A stretch of 64,000 bases of DNA from Bacillus paralicheniformis (GCF_001042485.2 NZ_LBMN02000018.1:1-64000), one strand, 5' to 3'. Shown: positions 27,891 through 37,534, numbered from the stretch's first letter. Made by a program: numbers and translations. Notes: a model not told the origin generated them from the sequence alone.

Positions 27891-28334
27891 ATGCGTTTGG
27901 GAAAATGGTTTATTCTCTTATGTTTAGCAGTCGGTCTTTCAGCCTGCAGCCAGGGGGACAAGCAGGCGGCATCGGATGAGGAGCCCAAAGTGCTGACGGC
28001 AAAACTGGCGGCTCCAGAAGCGGCGGCCAAAAATGAAAAGGCTGTCATAAAAGCGACCGTGCGCTATGGGGACGAGCCTGTTGCAGATGCCGATGATGTG
28101 GAGTTTGAATGCTGGAAGGCCGGGAGCAAGGAAGATAGCGAGCTAATCAAAGCGAAGAATGAAGGAAAAGGCGTATACAGCATTGAAAAAGCGTTTCCTG
28201 AAGATGGCCATTACAAAGTTCAAGTCCATGTCACGGCGAAAAAACAGCATACAATGCCGGTTGCAGACATTAAGGTAGGGAAAGCAACGGATGTGACTGA
28301 AGAAGATGAAAAAGAAGAAGCCCACCATCACTGA
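27891..28334 (+). CDS. ytkA: YtkA-family lipoprotein
   Basis: 147 residues, signal peptide with lipobox LSACSQ (about 17-22), then a single YtkA-like beta-sandwich domain (AVIKATVRYGDEPVADADDVEFE, split across about 50-75). An acidic linker ends in His-His-His, perhaps a metal site. Membrane-anchored outside the cell. Function unknown; the family often occurs near copper or haem proteins. SD GAAGGGTGATAGG. Confidence 0.87.
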   Translation: MRLGKWFILLCLAVGLSACSQGDKQAASDEEPKVLTAKLAAPEAAAKNEKAVIKATVRYGDEPVADADDVEFECWKAGSKEDSELIKAKNEGKGVYSIEKAFPEDGHYKVQVHVTAKKQHTMPVADIKVGKATDVTEEDEKEEAHHH

Positions 28335-28471
28335 TGAGGCTGTTCTTCTTCCCGCGACGGAAGGGGATCGACTTCATGCTTGTAGTCATAAGCTTTTGAT
28401 GTTGTGACAAGCGATACGGCCAGAACGGCGCCTGTAATCAGAATTCCTACAATAATCCAAAAGAGGATCAT
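28328..28471 (-). CDS. ytzI: Small membrane protein YtzI
   Basis: 47 residues: one N-terminal membrane helix (MILFWIIVGILITGAVLAVS), then a polar tail DYKHEVDPLPSREEEQPHQ. ATG 28471 follows a very good site, GGAGGTAAGTG. It ends seven bases inside the 3' end of convergent ytkA. Matches in size and place the B. subtilis ytzI between ytkA and dps. Function unknown. Confidence 0.8.
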   Translation of the reverse strand: MILFWIIVGILITGAVLAVSLVTTSKAYDYKHEVDPLPSREEEQPHQ

Positions 28472-28547
28472 CACTTACCTCCGAATAGCTTTTTCCAACA
28501 GTTTACCATATCAGGCAAAGAAAATCATGATAAAGAGTAAAAGAAAT

Positions 28548-28573
28548 GTTTCCTGCACAAGCTAAACGGGTAA
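28548..28573 (+). promoter_or_regulatory. SigB promoter of dps
   Basis: GTTTCC (28548-28553), a 14-base spacer and GGGTAA (28568-28573), close to the SigB consensus GTTTAA-N12-14-GGGTAT, 32 bases before dps. It implies general-stress induction. Confidence 0.85.
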
Positions 28574-28604
28574 ATCAAAAGTAAACGAAAAGGAGGACGA
28601 CCTT

Positions 28605-29042
28605 ATGTCTGAAAAATTGAAAGCAACCGTCAACAAACAAGTCGCAAACTGGACCGTTCTATATGTAAAGCTACATAATTATCATTGGTATGTGAAAGGG
28701 AAAGATTTCTTTACGCTGCATGAAAAATTTGAGGAACTTTACACAGAAGCTGCAGAGCATATCGATGATTTGGCTGAACGCCTTTTGGCTATACAGGGCT
28801 CCCCGGTCGGAACGATGAAGGAATGCCTGGAAATGTCCGCGATTAAAGAAGCGGACGGAAGCGAGTCTGCTGAACAAATGATGCAAAATATTTATAATGA
28901 CTTTTTAACGGTGGCTGAGGAGCTGAAAAGCGGAATGGAGCTTGCCGATGAAGTCAATGATGAAACGACGGGAGACATGCTGCTCGCGATTCATCAATCG
29001 ATCGAAAAACACAACTGGATGCTGAAAGCCTACTTAGGGTAA
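28605..29042 (+). CDS. dps: Dps-family DNA-protecting ferritin-like protein
   Basis: 145 residues. Ferroxidase residues fall in [10 protein letters not shown] and [11 protein letters not shown], shared between subunits of a dodecamer. Stores iron and shields DNA from peroxide. SD AAAGGAGGACG. Single gene with SigB promoter and terminator. Confidence 0.96.
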   Translation: MSEKLKATVNKQVANWTVLYVKLHNYHWYVKGKDFFTLHEKFEELYTEAAEHIDDLAERLLAIQGSPVGTMKECLEMSAIKEADGSESAEQMMQNIYNDFLTVAEELKSGMELADEVNDETTGDMLLAIHQSIEKHNWMLKAYLG

Positions 29043-29046
29043 GAAT

Positions 29047-29073
29047 AGCTCGGGCAATGCCTGAGCTTTTTTT
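29047..29073 (+). terminator. dps terminator
   Basis: AGCTCGGGC / GCCTGAGCT stem, three-base loop, seven T. Confidence 0.9.
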
Positions 29074-29126
29074 ATTTTCGTTCTTTTTAAAGCCTTTTTT
29101 AGAAATTGTCAAACAATTCATCCAAG

Positions 29127-29179
29127 CCTTTCAAAGTCTTTTTTCATAGGATAAGCTATGAAAAGTCTTTTTTGAAAGG
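29127..29179 (+). promoter_or_regulatory. Hairpin that buries the ytkC ribosome site
   Basis: CCTTTCAA (29127-29134) is complementary to TTGAAAGG (29172-29179), which contains the ytkC ribosome-binding site. Inside, TTTTCATAG (29141-29149) pairs with CTATGAAAA (29155-29163) around a five-base loop. All A/U-rich pairs: a switch or thermometer-like translational control is plausible. Confidence 0.5.
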
Positions 29180-29191
29180 ATGTTGAAGCAT

Positions 29192-29596
29192 ATGTTTAAG
29201 GACTTAAGCATCTTTTCGCTCTTTACAATCGGTTTATCAGCCATCGGATTTTTGTTTGGCCGAATCGAATATTTATTTATGATCTTAATAACGCTCATGG
29301 GAATTGAATTTGTCAGCAAAAGCTTGAACGAATGTGTGGAAGATCGCTTTACAATGAAGAGGCTGTTTACAAGGCTGGCGAAAAAATTGGTGACGCTCTT
29401 TCTTATATCCGTTGCCCACCTTTTTGATCAGATGCTGCAAACAGGCAGTTCGATCCGCGATTTTTCTATTATGTTTTATATTTTATATGAAGCGTTTCAA
29501 ATCATAAGCACGGCTCATTCGTTAGGAATCCCCGTGCCGCAGATGTTATTGGATATTTTAAATACCATAAAGGAAAAACTCCGGGGAAAGCCGTAA
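29192..29596 (+). CDS. ytkC: Holin-like membrane protein YtkC
   Basis: 134 residues from ATG 29192 (ATG 29180 is in frame but overlaps the AAAGGATG site). Three or four hydrophobic segments with charged ends fit the toxin-secretion/phage-lysis holin family (Bacteriophage_holin_4, TcdE type). A chromosomal copy without an adjacent endolysin; B. subtilis has it in the same place after dps. Role unknown: export or lysis. Confidence 0.75.
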   Translation: MFKDLSIFSLFTIGLSAIGFLFGRIEYLFMILITLMGIEFVSKSLNECVEDRFTMKRLFTRLAKKLVTLFLISVAHLFDQMLQTGSSIRDFSIMFYILYEAFQIISTAHSLGIPVPQMLLDILNTIKEKLRGKP

Positions 29597-29637
29597 CATT
29601 TTAACACAACTGGTCATACTAACACGAAAAAGGATGA

Positions 29638-29967
29638 TTGGCCTTGGAAAAAAGGACATACTATGTTTCGGTGCAAGATGGAATGATTTCACAGAGCTCA
29701 GACGCTTCCCCGTGGGAATTTCAAATTTCAGCGACAGATGATGACATCATTATATTAAGGGAATATTTTGATCAGCTGTATTCAGAAGACTGGATAAACT
29801 TTTTCAGAGCTCACGTGCCGGCAGTCGAATACCATTATGACAGTGCAAATGACAAAATGGACGAACTGCGCAAAGACATTTACTCGATGCTTTACCGTCT
29901 GGGCAATGAAGAAACGAAGTCGTTTATCAGTGAAAACGGCCTTGCCGAACTCAATTCAGCAGATTAA
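29638..29967 (+). CDS. Conserved hypothetical cytosolic protein
   Basis: 109 residues, or 107 from TTG 29644. Starts YYVSVQDGMIS, then SPWEFQISATDDDI and FRAHVPAVEYHYDS; soluble, acidic, Tyr/Asp rich. The start codon is TTG behind AAAAGG. Resembles small Bacillus proteins often misnamed hydrolase. No catalytic motif is visible. Upstream of ytkD on the same strand. Confidence 0.72.
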   Translation: MALEKRTYYVSVQDGMISQSSDASPWEFQISATDDDIIILREYFDQLYSEDWINFFRAHVPAVEYHYDSANDKMDELRKDIYSMLYRLGNEETKSFISENGLAELNSAD

Positions 29968-30147
29968 ACGAAGCACCATCAAGCACGGAGTTACCCAGCC
30001 TTGCCGCCTTCTCACTCAGAAATGGACACTGAAGTTCCCGAGGGAACGATAAAATTACTGAGCTGAACTGGACAAAAACTCTACCGAAAGAACCAATATA
30101 TGATATGATGAGTGGAAGAAGCAAGGAAACGGATAAGAGGGATTAGG

Positions 30148-30624
30148 ATGTACGAATTTAAAGATTTTTACCGTAATACGGTTCAGCTTTCTTTTGAAAA
30201 GGAACCTTTTTCAAAAGAACCAAAGCATGTATGGGTGATCTGCCGTTACGAAGATCAATGGCTGTTGACAAATCATAAAGACAGGGGCCGTGAATTCCCA
30301 GGCGGCAAAGTCGAACCAAGCGAAAATGCTGAGGAAGCGGCTTTGCGGGAAGTAAAGGAAGAAACAGGCGCTGTCGTAAGAAAGCTGACCTATCTCGGAC
30401 AATATAAAGTTCTTGGCAGAGAGAAAGTGATCGTCAAAAATATTTATTTTGCCGATATCGAAAAGATCGAAAAACAGCAGACATACTATGAGACAAATGG
30501 CCCTGTTTTGCTGAAGAGTCTCCCGAAAGATATCGCTAAAAACAGAAATTACAGTTTTATAATGAAAGATTCCGTCCTGACGATCAGTCTTGAAAAGCTG
30601 AAAAAGGCCGGCATCATCAAATAA
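30148..30624 (+). CDS. ytkD: Nudix RNA pyrophosphohydrolase / 8-oxo-dGTPase YtkD
   Basis: 158 residues. Complete Nudix box: GGKVEPSENAEEAALREVKE followed by ETGAV, with the two-Glu metal site in REVKEETG. B. subtilis YtkD removes pyrophosphate from RNA 5' ends to start decay and can clean oxidised nucleotides. ATG 30148 follows AGAGGGATTAGG; the longer frame from 30112 lacks a site. Confidence 0.92.
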   Translation: MYEFKDFYRNTVQLSFEKEPFSKEPKHVWVICRYEDQWLLTNHKDRGREFPGGKVEPSENAEEAALREVKEETGAVVRKLTYLGQYKVLGREKVIVKNIYFADIEKIEKQQTYYETNGPVLLKSLPKDIAKNRNYSFIMKDSVLTISLEKLKKAGIIK

Positions 30625-30650
30625 AAAGCCCTGCATTTGCAGGGTTTTTT
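30623..30650. terminator. Bidirectional terminator ytkD / ytlD
   Basis: AAAAAGCCCTGC / GCAGGGTTTTTT, T runs on both strands, between two convergent genes. Confidence 0.9.
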
Positions 30651-30654
30651 CATG

Positions 30655-31479
30655 TTATACTCTGCCTTTCATCCACTTTCTTTCCAACAGCTCGACACCC
30701 TGATACATCAATGTTGCAAAGACGGCGATGATCAGGAGGCTCAGCATGACGAGGTTGAAATTAAAGACTTGAAAGCCGTAGATGATCATATAGCCGAGGC
30801 CTTGAGCCGACACTAAAAATTCTCCTACGATGACGCCGACCCAGCTTAAGCCGACATTGACCTTCAGTGTAGATATGATTGTCGGAATGGAAGCGGGCAG
30901 AATGACTTCTTTGAAAATCTCGCGTTTCGTTGCACCGAATGTTTTCATGACTTTTAAATAATTTTCATCGATTTCTTGAAAGGACGTGTAGACGACGATT
31001 GTCGTAATGATAACGCTGATGATGGCGCCCATTGCAATAATACTCGTCAAGCTGGGGCCGATCGCCACGATGAGAATGGGGCCTAGCGCCACTTTCGGCA
31101 TCGCATTTAAGACGACAAGATACGGATCCAATATTTTGGAGAGCCTCGGGAACCACCATAGGAGGGCGGCCAGAAAAGTTCCAAGCAATGTTCCGGCCAG
31201 AAAGCCGAGGATGGTTTCAAATACGGTGACACCGATATGCCCCGGCAATGATCCGTCTCCCATCTTTTCGAGGAAAAGCGCCCAGACGGCTGAAGGAGAG
31301 CTGAAGATCAGCGGATCGATCCACGCCAGACGGCTTGCGGTTTCCCACAGTGAAAAGAAAACGATGAAAATCACGATTTGATAAAAGCGGACCCGCCTTT
31401 TTTCGGCTTGCTGCTCCTTTAAAAAATCCTCATGAAGGAAGCCAATTTTTGATTTCAGATGTTTGTTATTCAAGGTCAT
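30655..31479 (-). CDS. ytlD: ABC transporter permease YtlD (SsuC/TauC type)
   Basis: 274 residues, six membrane segments, with the permease EAA-loop region [20 protein letters not shown] and [20 protein letters not shown]. Works with YtlC and YtlA as an importer of the nitrate/sulfonate/taurine/thiamine-precursor group. ATG 31479 follows GAAGGAGC and overlaps ytlC by 14 bases; the longer frame to 31539 lies wholly inside ytlC. Confidence 0.9.
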   Translation of the reverse strand: MTLNNKHLKSKIGFLHEDFLKEQQAEKRRVRFYQIVIFIVFFSLWETASRLAWIDPLIFSSPSAVWALFLEKMGDGSLPGHIGVTVFETILGFLAGTLLGTFLAALLWWFPRLSKILDPYLVVLNAMPKVALGPILIVAIGPSLTSIIAMGAIISVIITTIVVYTSFQEIDENYLKVMKTFGATKREIFKEVILPASIPTIISTLKVNVGLSWVGVIVGEFLVSAQGLGYMIIYGFQVFNFNLVMLSLLIIAVFATLMYQGVELLERKWMKGRV

Positions 31480-32230
31480 TGAGCTCCTTCCATATGTTCT
31501 GAAAGAGGGGCTGAAATTCCGGTTCCTGTCTCGCTTCAAACGGTGTCAGCTTCCTGATCGCTTCAGGAACGGCAAATGTTTTATGGATGGTGCCCGGCTG
31601 CTTTGAAAATAGCAATATCCGATCGCTCATCGCGATCGCTTCACCGATATCATGAGTCACGAGCACCGCTGTTTTTTGATACGTCTTTAACGTGTTGAAC
31701 ACCAAATCTTCGAGGTTTAGTTTTGTCTGATAGTCAAGGGCTGAAAAAGGTTCATCAAGCAGGAGGATATCGGGATCGACAGCGAGTGTGCGGGCAAGCG
31801 CCGCCCTTTGTCTCATACCGCCTGAGAGCTCTTTTGGATACTTTTTTTCAACCTCGTAAAGCCCGAATTTTTTCAGCAGGCCGAGAGCGGTCTCCTTTGT
31901 TTCCGGTCCGAATTTTTTGGAAATATGCAAACCGATTAAGACGTTTTCCTCAATGGTTTTCCAGGGAAATAAATAATCCTGCTGGAGCATATAACCGATG
32001 TGCCGATCCTCTTCGTCAGGCGTGCGCCCTTCCACCAAGATGCGTCCTTCCGTGGGGGAAACGATGCCGGCGATGATCGATAAAAGTGTTGTTTTGCCGC
32101 ATCCGCTTGGGCCGAGAAACGAAACAAATTCGCCCTTTTCGACTTCAATGCTGACGTTTTCCAGCGCTGCTGTTTTTTCCTTTAATGAAAAGTAAGTATG
32201 TGTGACATCCTGAACTTGCAAAAAAGACAC
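31466..32230 (-). CDS. ytlC: ABC transporter ATPase YtlC
   Basis: 254 residues. Walker [14 protein letters not shown], signature [16 protein letters not shown], Walker [14 protein letters not shown]-loop VTHDIGEA. Start GTG 32230 stands eight bases after AGGAGG; the GTG at 32239 lies inside that site. Middle gene of ytlACD. Confidence 0.93.
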   Translation of the reverse strand: MSFLQVQDVTHTYFSLKEKTAALENVSIEVEKGEFVSFLGPSGCGKTTLLSIIAGIVSPTEGRILVEGRTPDEEDRHIGYMLQQDYLFPWKTIEENVLIGLHISKKFGPETKETALGLLKKFGLYEVEKKYPKELSGGMRQRAALARTLAVDPDILLLDEPFSALDYQTKLNLEDLVFNTLKTYQKTAVLVTHDIGEAIAMSDRILLFSKQPGTIHKTFAVPEAIRKLTPFEARQEPEFQPLFQNIWKELNDLE

Positions 32231-32242
32231 TGCGGCCACCTC

Positions 32243-33235
32243 CTAGTGATTTTTTGTGACCTTTTCGGCGATCCTTGTATTGACCAGCTCTTGATGAGGG
32301 GTGCGCTTCGGCAGCTCGCCGGCTTCATCCATGATGGTTTGAAGCTGGTTCCATTCTTTTTCAGCCAAAACAGGCTCAAGGGCAAAAGACCGTTGTTGTT
32401 TATACCGTTCGATTGAAGATTCAATGATTGAAAGCTCGGTATCTTTAAAATAATCTTGAATGCTTTCGGCAGCTTCTTTTGCAGAGTGCGTCTCTACCCA
32501 CTGCTGCGCTTTGTAAACCGCGCGGGTGAACTTTTCGACCGCTTCTTCGTTTTTTGTTAAGTAGCTTTGTTTAGCCATGAATGTCGTATATGGAATTCGG
32601 CCCGATTCTTTTCCGAAGGAGGCGACAATGCGGCCGATGCCTTCTCTTTCAAAAATGGAGGCCTGGGGTTCAAATAATTGAACATAATCGCCTGTACCAG
32701 ATGCAAAGCTGTTTGCGATATTCGCGAAATCAATCGTTTGGATCAGGTCCACATCCTTTTTGGGATCAATGCCTTTCTGTTTCAGGACAAATTCGCCCGC
32801 CATCTGCGGCATTCCGCCTTTGCGCTGGCCAAGGAACGTTTTGTTTTTCAAATCATCCCAGCTGAAATGCCCCGCATCGTTCCTGGCGACGAGGAATGTT
32901 CCGTCCGTCTGGGTAAGCTGTGCAAAATTAATCACCGGATCGCTTGCGCCCTGGGCATTCACGTATATTGACGTTTCCGAGCCGACAAGCGCAATATCGG
33001 CACCGTTTGACAGAAGGGCAGTCATCGTTTTATCTCCACCCCATGTCGTTTTCAGTTCAACATCAAGGCCTTCTTCTTTAAACAAACCTTCAGACAAGGC
33101 GATATATAAAGGCGTATAGAAAACGGAACGGGTCACTTCCGCGAGACGGATCTTTTCGGGCTTTTGACCGCCGCATGAAGCGAGGATAAACAGCATCATA
33201 ATGAAGGATAATATGGTAAAAAAGAAACGCTTCAA
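32243..33235 (-). CDS. ytlA: ABC substrate-binding lipoprotein YtlA
   Basis: 330 residues. Signal peptide and lipobox LASCGG, then an NMT1/THI5-like fold with VFYTPLYIALSEGLFKEEGLDVE. The substrate is not evident from sequence: aliphatic sulfonates or taurine and pyrimidine precursors are both possible, and no metabolic gene adjoins to decide. Start TTG 33235 behind AAAGGAGGG. Confidence 0.88.
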   Translation of the reverse strand: MKRFFFTILSFIMMLFILASCGGQKPEKIRLAEVTRSVFYTPLYIALSEGLFKEEGLDVELKTTWGGDKTMTALLSNGADIALVGSETSIYVNAQGASDPVINFAQLTQTDGTFLVARNDAGHFSWDDLKNKTFLGQRKGGMPQMAGEFVLKQKGIDPKKDVDLIQTIDFANIANSFASGTGDYVQLFEPQASIFEREGIGRIVASFGKESGRIPYTTFMAKQSYLTKNEEAVEKFTRAVYKAQQWVETHSAKEAAESIQDYFKDTELSIIESSIERYKQQRSFALEPVLAEKEWNQLQTIMDEAGELPKRTPHQELVNTRIAEKVTKNH

Positions 33236-33344
33236 ACCGATTTCCCTCCTTTGATTTCGGTTATTTTCGGCATAAAATAGTTTATGTTATATACTAAACA
33301 GGTGTGAGGGGCAGCTGCGGATTAAAAAAGAGGTGACGTGACGA

Positions 33345-34169
33345 ATGTGGTTAGAAAAAAGAAGGTTTCCATCGCCGAACAAAAAGGTGCGTCTGTTTTC
33401 CGTCACATACCTTTCACAAGGACTCAAGGTTAAGGGGCTCTTGGCGGAACCGGCCGCTCCCGGACATTATGACGGATTTTTGTATTTGCGCGGCGGAATT
33501 AAAAACGTCGGGATGGTCAGACCGGGCCGAATCGTCCAGTTCGCTTCACAGGGCTTTGTCGTTCTTGCTCCGTTTTACAGAGGCAATCAAGGAGGAGAAG
33601 GCGATGAAGACTTTGCGGGTGATGACCGGGAAGATGCTTTTGCCGCTTTTCGTCTTCTGCAGAAGCATGACCTGGTAAAAGATGGACGCGTACACATTTT
33701 TGGCTTTTCCCGCGGCGGGATCATGGGTATCTTAACGGCAATCGAAATGAAAGAAGCTGCAGCTTCGTTTGTGTCTTGGGGCGGTGTCAGCGATATGGTT
33801 ATGACCTATCGCGAACGCAAAGATTTGCGGCGGATGATGAAGCGGGTCATCGGCGGGACGCCTGAAAAGGTTCCTGAAGCGTACGAATGGAGGACGCCTT
33901 TTGACGAGCTGGAGAAGATCGAAGCGCCCGTGCTTTTGATCCACGGAGCAAACGATGAAAATGTCTCCATCGAGCATGCGCGGCGTCTAGAACGCGAACT
34001 TCTGCAAAGAAACAAGTCTGTGGATACGTGGTATTTCAGTCGATATACCCACTATTTTCCTCCGCGGGAAAATAGGCGGATTGTAAGAGAATTGTCTCAA
34101 TGGATGAAAAGCCGGCCTTGGACAAGTTATGGTAAACTAAAAGAAAAGAGAAAAGGAGGGGGACTTTAG
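33345..34169 (+). CDS. ytmA: Alpha/beta hydrolase of the prolyl oligopeptidase type, YtmA
   Basis: 274 residues. Nucleophile elbow GFSRGG, catalytic Asp in HGANDENV, His near YTHYFP. No beta-propeller, so a small esterase/peptidase. Substrate unknown. Followed directly by ytmB (stop TAG abuts GTG). Divergent from ytlACD. Confidence 0.86.
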   Translation: MWLEKRRFPSPNKKVRLFSVTYLSQGLKVKGLLAEPAAPGHYDGFLYLRGGIKNVGMVRPGRIVQFASQGFVVLAPFYRGNQGGEGDEDFAGDDREDAFAAFRLLQKHDLVKDGRVHIFGFSRGGIMGILTAIEMKEAAASFVSWGGVSDMVMTYRERKDLRRMMKRVIGGTPEKVPEAYEWRTPFDELEKIEAPVLLIHGANDENVSIEHARRLERELLQRNKSVDTWYFSRYTHYFPPRENRRIVRELSQWMKSRPWTSYGKLKEKRKGGGL

Positions 34170-34412
34170 GTGGGAATGCCAGTTGAATTTAATACAATGA
34201 TTGTGACAAAAGGAAAAGAAACACGGGTTGAGGAAAATGTGTTTACACTTGAAAAAGAAGGTTATCGGGTTTACCCTCTTCATGTGCCGCTTGAAGTCAG
34301 AAAGACTAAGCGGGGCGACATTACCGGCACCGCGCAGGCGGAGCGCCTTGAATGGTCAGACGGACGGACTCATTTAACATACAGGCTCGTATCATTAAAT
34401 TCGACGAATTAA
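34170..34412 (+). CDS. ytmB: DUF2584 protein YtmB
   Basis: 80 residues (78 if it starts at ATG 34176). Compact, beta-rich, basic; MPVEFNTMIVTKGKE and RVYPLHVPLEVRKTKRGD match the family. Function unknown. Start uncertain: AAGGAGGGGG favours GTG 34170, AGGTGGG could serve ATG 34176. Confidence 0.83.
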   Translation: MGMPVEFNTMIVTKGKETRVEENVFTLEKEGYRVYPLHVPLEVRKTKRGDITGTAQAERLEWSDGRTHLTYRLVSLNSTN

Positions 34413-34448
34413 AAAAAGCCAAGGCGCGGATAGCGTCCTTGGCTTTTC
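34411..34448. terminator. Bidirectional terminator ytmB / symporter
   Basis: AAAAGCCAAGG / CCTTGGCTTTT between convergent genes. Confidence 0.85.
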
Positions 34449-34452
34449 TGTA

Positions 34453-35637
34453 TTATGCAGGCACATCTTCCTCTTTTCCGATTCCTTTTTTGGAAGTCAG
34501 CCTGTGAATCAGCATGGTGAGAGCGCCGTCTCCTGTCACGTTCGTTGCTGTACCCAAGCTGTCCTGAGCAAGGTAAAGTGCGATCATCAATGATACGCTG
34601 GTTTCATTAAAGCCGAGCATCGACTGCAGCAGTCCGGCCGCGGCCATAACGGCACCCCCCGGGGCACCGGGCGCTGCGACCATTGTGACGCCAAGCATTA
34701 AAATGAACGGCATCATGATCGAAAAAGTCGGTGTTTGACCGTTTAGAATCATTACGCCCATTGCACAGCTCGTCAGTGTAATCGTGCTACCTGACAAATG
34801 AATATTGGCCAGGAGCGGAACGGCGAAGTCAGCCACTTTTTGGCTTGCTCCCGTTTTTCTGACTTGTCTCAACGTGACGGGAATCGTTGCCGCTGACGAT
34901 TGTGTGCCGAGCGCAGTGAAGTATGCCGGCGCCACGATTTTCAACAGCGACAGCGGATTTCTGCCGTTTGCAGCGCCCGCAACGGAGTACTGAATCAAAA
35001 GTATGACGAGGTGAAGCACGATAATCATCACGAAAACTTTAGCAAATACGGATAAGATTGTCTGCACCTGACCGCCGAACGTCATATTGGTGAAAATACC
35101 GAAAATATGAACAGGCAGTAACGGAATAATAATATATGATATCAGCTTTTCAACGATCGTTTGAAATTCATCGAATGCGTTTTTTAATGTTTTTCCGGGC
35201 AGATAAGCGATTCCGATTCCCATGATGAAAGCAAAAATCAGTGCGCTCATCACGCTCATAAACGGCGTCATTTCAATGGTGAAAAATCCTGCTTGCAAAA
35301 CTTCTTCCGGATTTTTAAATTCCTGCAGCTGATGGCCGGAAATGATCGCGGGGAGAAGATTTGATCCGACAAGGTACGCCAGGAGGCCGGCAAAAATGGT
35401 TGACGTGTAGGCGATACCTGCTGTAATGCCAAGGATTTTTCCGGCGCCGCGGCCGATTTGTCCGATGCCGGGAATAATAAAAGCGATAATAATAAAAGGA
35501 ATGACGAATTTAATGAAGTTTCCAAAAATATCATTGAAAGTAGCGGCTGTTTTGACAAACCAAAGCGGAGCAAAGCTTCCGACGATAACACCAAGAACAA
35601 TTGCCGTCATAATTCTCGGCAGTAATCCAAATTTCAT
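34453..35637 (-). CDS. Dicarboxylate/amino acid:cation symporter (DAACS, GltP/DctA family)
   Basis: 394 residues, about eight membrane segments plus two re-entrant hairpins. HP1 serine motif GTQSSAATIPVTLRQ; TM7 region with LSGSTITLTSCAMG; HP2 with AAPGAPGGAVMAAAG; TM8 with DSLGTATNVTGDGA. These match glutamate/C4-dicarboxylate carriers, though the substrate-deciding TM8 residues (NVTGD) do not allow a firm choice. Gene not in the B. subtilis layout I recall. SD AGGAGGAC. Confidence 0.9.
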   Translation of the reverse strand: MKFGLLPRIMTAIVLGVIVGSFAPLWFVKTAATFNDIFGNFIKFVIPFIIIAFIIPGIGQIGRGAGKILGITAGIAYTSTIFAGLLAYLVGSNLLPAIISGHQLQEFKNPEEVLQAGFFTIEMTPFMSVMSALIFAFIMGIGIAYLPGKTLKNAFDEFQTIVEKLISYIIIPLLPVHIFGIFTNMTFGGQVQTILSVFAKVFVMIIVLHLVILLIQYSVAGAANGRNPLSLLKIVAPAYFTALGTQSSAATIPVTLRQVRKTGASQKVADFAVPLLANIHLSGSTITLTSCAMGVMILNGQTPTFSIMMPFILMLGVTMVAAPGAPGGAVMAAAGLLQSMLGFNETSVSLMIALYLAQDSLGTATNVTGDGALTMLIHRLTSKKGIGKEEDVPA

Positions 35638-35829
35638 AGATGTGTCCTCCTGATATATACAAATGTTTTTATCATATTATCATATGAAAGATTTCTTTTG
35701 TTAAAAATAAAAAAAGTCTGTATTTTCAAATAATAACAGCCGCGAATTGGAAGCGTTTTATCACAGGCCGTGCTTGATTGTCGTTTTAATCATTGTCCAG
35801 AAAATGGCATCGGCCGCTGACAGGCGAAG

Positions 35830-35876
35830 CGGATTTTTAATAAACTGCAGCAGCGCAGAATACCTGCGCTGCTGCA
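35830..35876 (-). terminator. pckA terminator
   Basis: 13-bp perfect stem TGCAGCAGCGCAG / CTGCGCTGCTGCA. The minus-strand T tract is interrupted (TTTATTAAAAAT), so strength is uncertain. Confidence 0.6.
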
Positions 35877-35887
35877 AGCGGGTTGAG

Positions 35888-37471
35888 TTATACGAGCGGT
35901 CCTCCGGCTTTTTCAATGTTTTCGGTATTAGAGAATTTTTTGAAATTCTTTTTGAATGCATTCGCCAAGTGGATCGCTTTTTCCTCGTATTCGTTTTCAT
36001 CTGTCCAAGTTTTAGCCGGGTCAAGCACTTGATCAGGCACACCCGGAACATGGACCGGTGAATGAAGTCCGAAAATGCGGTCAGTCTTCATTTCGGCGTT
36101 ATCCAGTTCTCCTTCTATCGCAGCCTGAACCATCGCTCTCGTATAAGCGAGGCTCATTCTTTCCCCTGTTCCGTATCCGCCGCCGGTCCAGCCTGTATTG
36201 ACGAGAAAGACACTGACGCCGTGTTCATCGATTTTTCTTCCGAGCATTTCAGCGTACACATGTGCAGGGAGCGGAAGGAACGGGGAACCGAAGCAGGTCG
36301 AGAATGTGGCTTCAGGAGCGGTGATCCCGCGTTCGGTGCCGGCGAGCTTGCTTGTATATCCGCTCAGGAAATGATACATGGCTTGTTCTTTCGTTAACTT
36401 GCTGATCGGAGGAAGCACGCCGAAAGCATCTGCCGTCAGAAATACAATGGTCTGCGGGTGTGCTGCGATGCTCGGCTTGACGATGTTGTCAATCGCATCA
36501 ATCGGGTAAGCCGCTCTCGTGTTTTCCGTATAGAATGCGTCGGAATAGTCCGGCTCCCCGGTTTTGCCTTCAACCACGACATTTTCAAGAACGGAACCGA
36601 AGCGGATCGCATTGTAAATCTGCGGTTCTTTTTCTTTGCTTAAGTTAATGCACTTGGCGTAGCAGCCTCCTTCAATGTTGAAAACGCCTGTGCTGGACCA
36701 GCCGTGTTCGTCGTCACCGATCAGCTTCCGTTTCGGATCGGCGGAAAGCGTCGTTTTGCCTGTGCCTGACAATCCGAAGAAGAGAGCTGTTCCGCCTTCC
36801 TCGCCAATGTTTGCCGAACAGTGCATCGGTAAAATGTTTTGTTCAGGAAGAAGATAATTCATAATAGAAAAAATCGATTTTTTCATCTCTCCGGCATATT
36901 CGGTGCCTCCGATTAAAATCGTACGCTTTTCAAACGACACGATGATAAATGTTTCAGATCTGGTCCCGTCAATGAGCGGATCGGCTTTGAAATGCGGAGC
37001 GGAAAGAATCGTAAACGGCTGTTCTTCAGGTTTTTTATCATGTTCTTCAGGTCTGATGAACAACTGTCTTGCAAACAGGTTGTGCCAGGCGAACTCGTTG
37101 ACAACTGTAATCGGAAGCCGGTATTTTTCGTCTGCTCCTGCAAACCCTTCAAATACATACAATTCATCGCGTTCCTTTAAATAGCTGAGCACTTTTGTGT
37201 ACAGCCGGTCAAAGGCGGCTTCTGAAATCGGCTGGTTTACTGCGCCCCAATCGATTTTGTCCTTTGTGCTCGCTTCTTCCACAATGAATTTGTCTTTTGG
37301 CGAGCGGCCGGTGTATGTACCGGTTGTAGCCCGCACGGCTCCGGAAGATGTTAAGACTCCTTCTTTGCGTTCAAGGACTTTTTCAACCAAAAGGGGAACG
37401 GATAAGTTCAGCTGAACGTTTTCGCCCATTAATAACGTTTGTAAGTCAGTTGTTAAATCTACAGAATTCAT
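35888..37471 (-). CDS. pckA: Phosphoenolpyruvate carboxykinase (ATP) PckA
   Basis: 527 residues. Makes PEP from oxaloacetate for gluconeogenesis. P-loop [11 protein letters not shown], metal motif [19 protein letters not shown] near the N-terminus and the active-site IEGGCYAKC. Start behind AAAGGAAGG. Two CcpN-like operators cover the promoter. Divergent from metK as in B. subtilis. Confidence 0.97.
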   Translation of the reverse strand: MNSVDLTTDLQTLLMGENVQLNLSVPLLVEKVLERKEGVLTSSGAVRATTGTYTGRSPKDKFIVEEASTKDKIDWGAVNQPISEAAFDRLYTKVLSYLKERDELYVFEGFAGADEKYRLPITVVNEFAWHNLFARQLFIRPEEHDKKPEEQPFTILSAPHFKADPLIDGTRSETFIIVSFEKRTILIGGTEYAGEMKKSIFSIMNYLLPEQNILPMHCSANIGEEGGTALFFGLSGTGKTTLSADPKRKLIGDDEHGWSSTGVFNIEGGCYAKCINLSKEKEPQIYNAIRFGSVLENVVVEGKTGEPDYSDAFYTENTRAAYPIDAIDNIVKPSIAAHPQTIVFLTADAFGVLPPISKLTKEQAMYHFLSGYTSKLAGTERGITAPEATFSTCFGSPFLPLPAHVYAEMLGRKIDEHGVSVFLVNTGWTGGGYGTGERMSLAYTRAMVQAAIEGELDNAEMKTDRIFGLHSPVHVPGVPDQVLDPAKTWTDENEYEEKAIHLANAFKKNFKKFSNTENIEKAGGPLV

Positions 37472-37501
37472 AAAAAACCTTCCTTTGCGTGTTTTTTAAT
37501 G

Positions 37502-37534
37502 TGTATAACATTAATGTAGAATTAGTATAACACA
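37502..37534 (-). promoter_or_regulatory. pckA promoter with two CcpN boxes
   Basis: On the minus strand TGTGTTATACT (37534-37524) matches the CcpN operator TRTGHYATAYW at all 11 positions, and AATGTTATACA (37512-37502) at 10 of 11. The first also holds the TATACT -10. CcpN represses pckA during glycolytic growth in B. subtilis; the same control is inferred here. Confidence 0.8.

Noticed and set aside
29192-29596. Reading ytkC as a prophage remnant
   Set aside because: No other phage gene adjoins and the gene occupies the same place in B. subtilis.
34453-35637. Assigning a substrate to the DAACS symporter
   Set aside because: Family motifs are clear, but glutamate, aspartate, fumarate and cystine carriers share them; no neighbouring gene decides.
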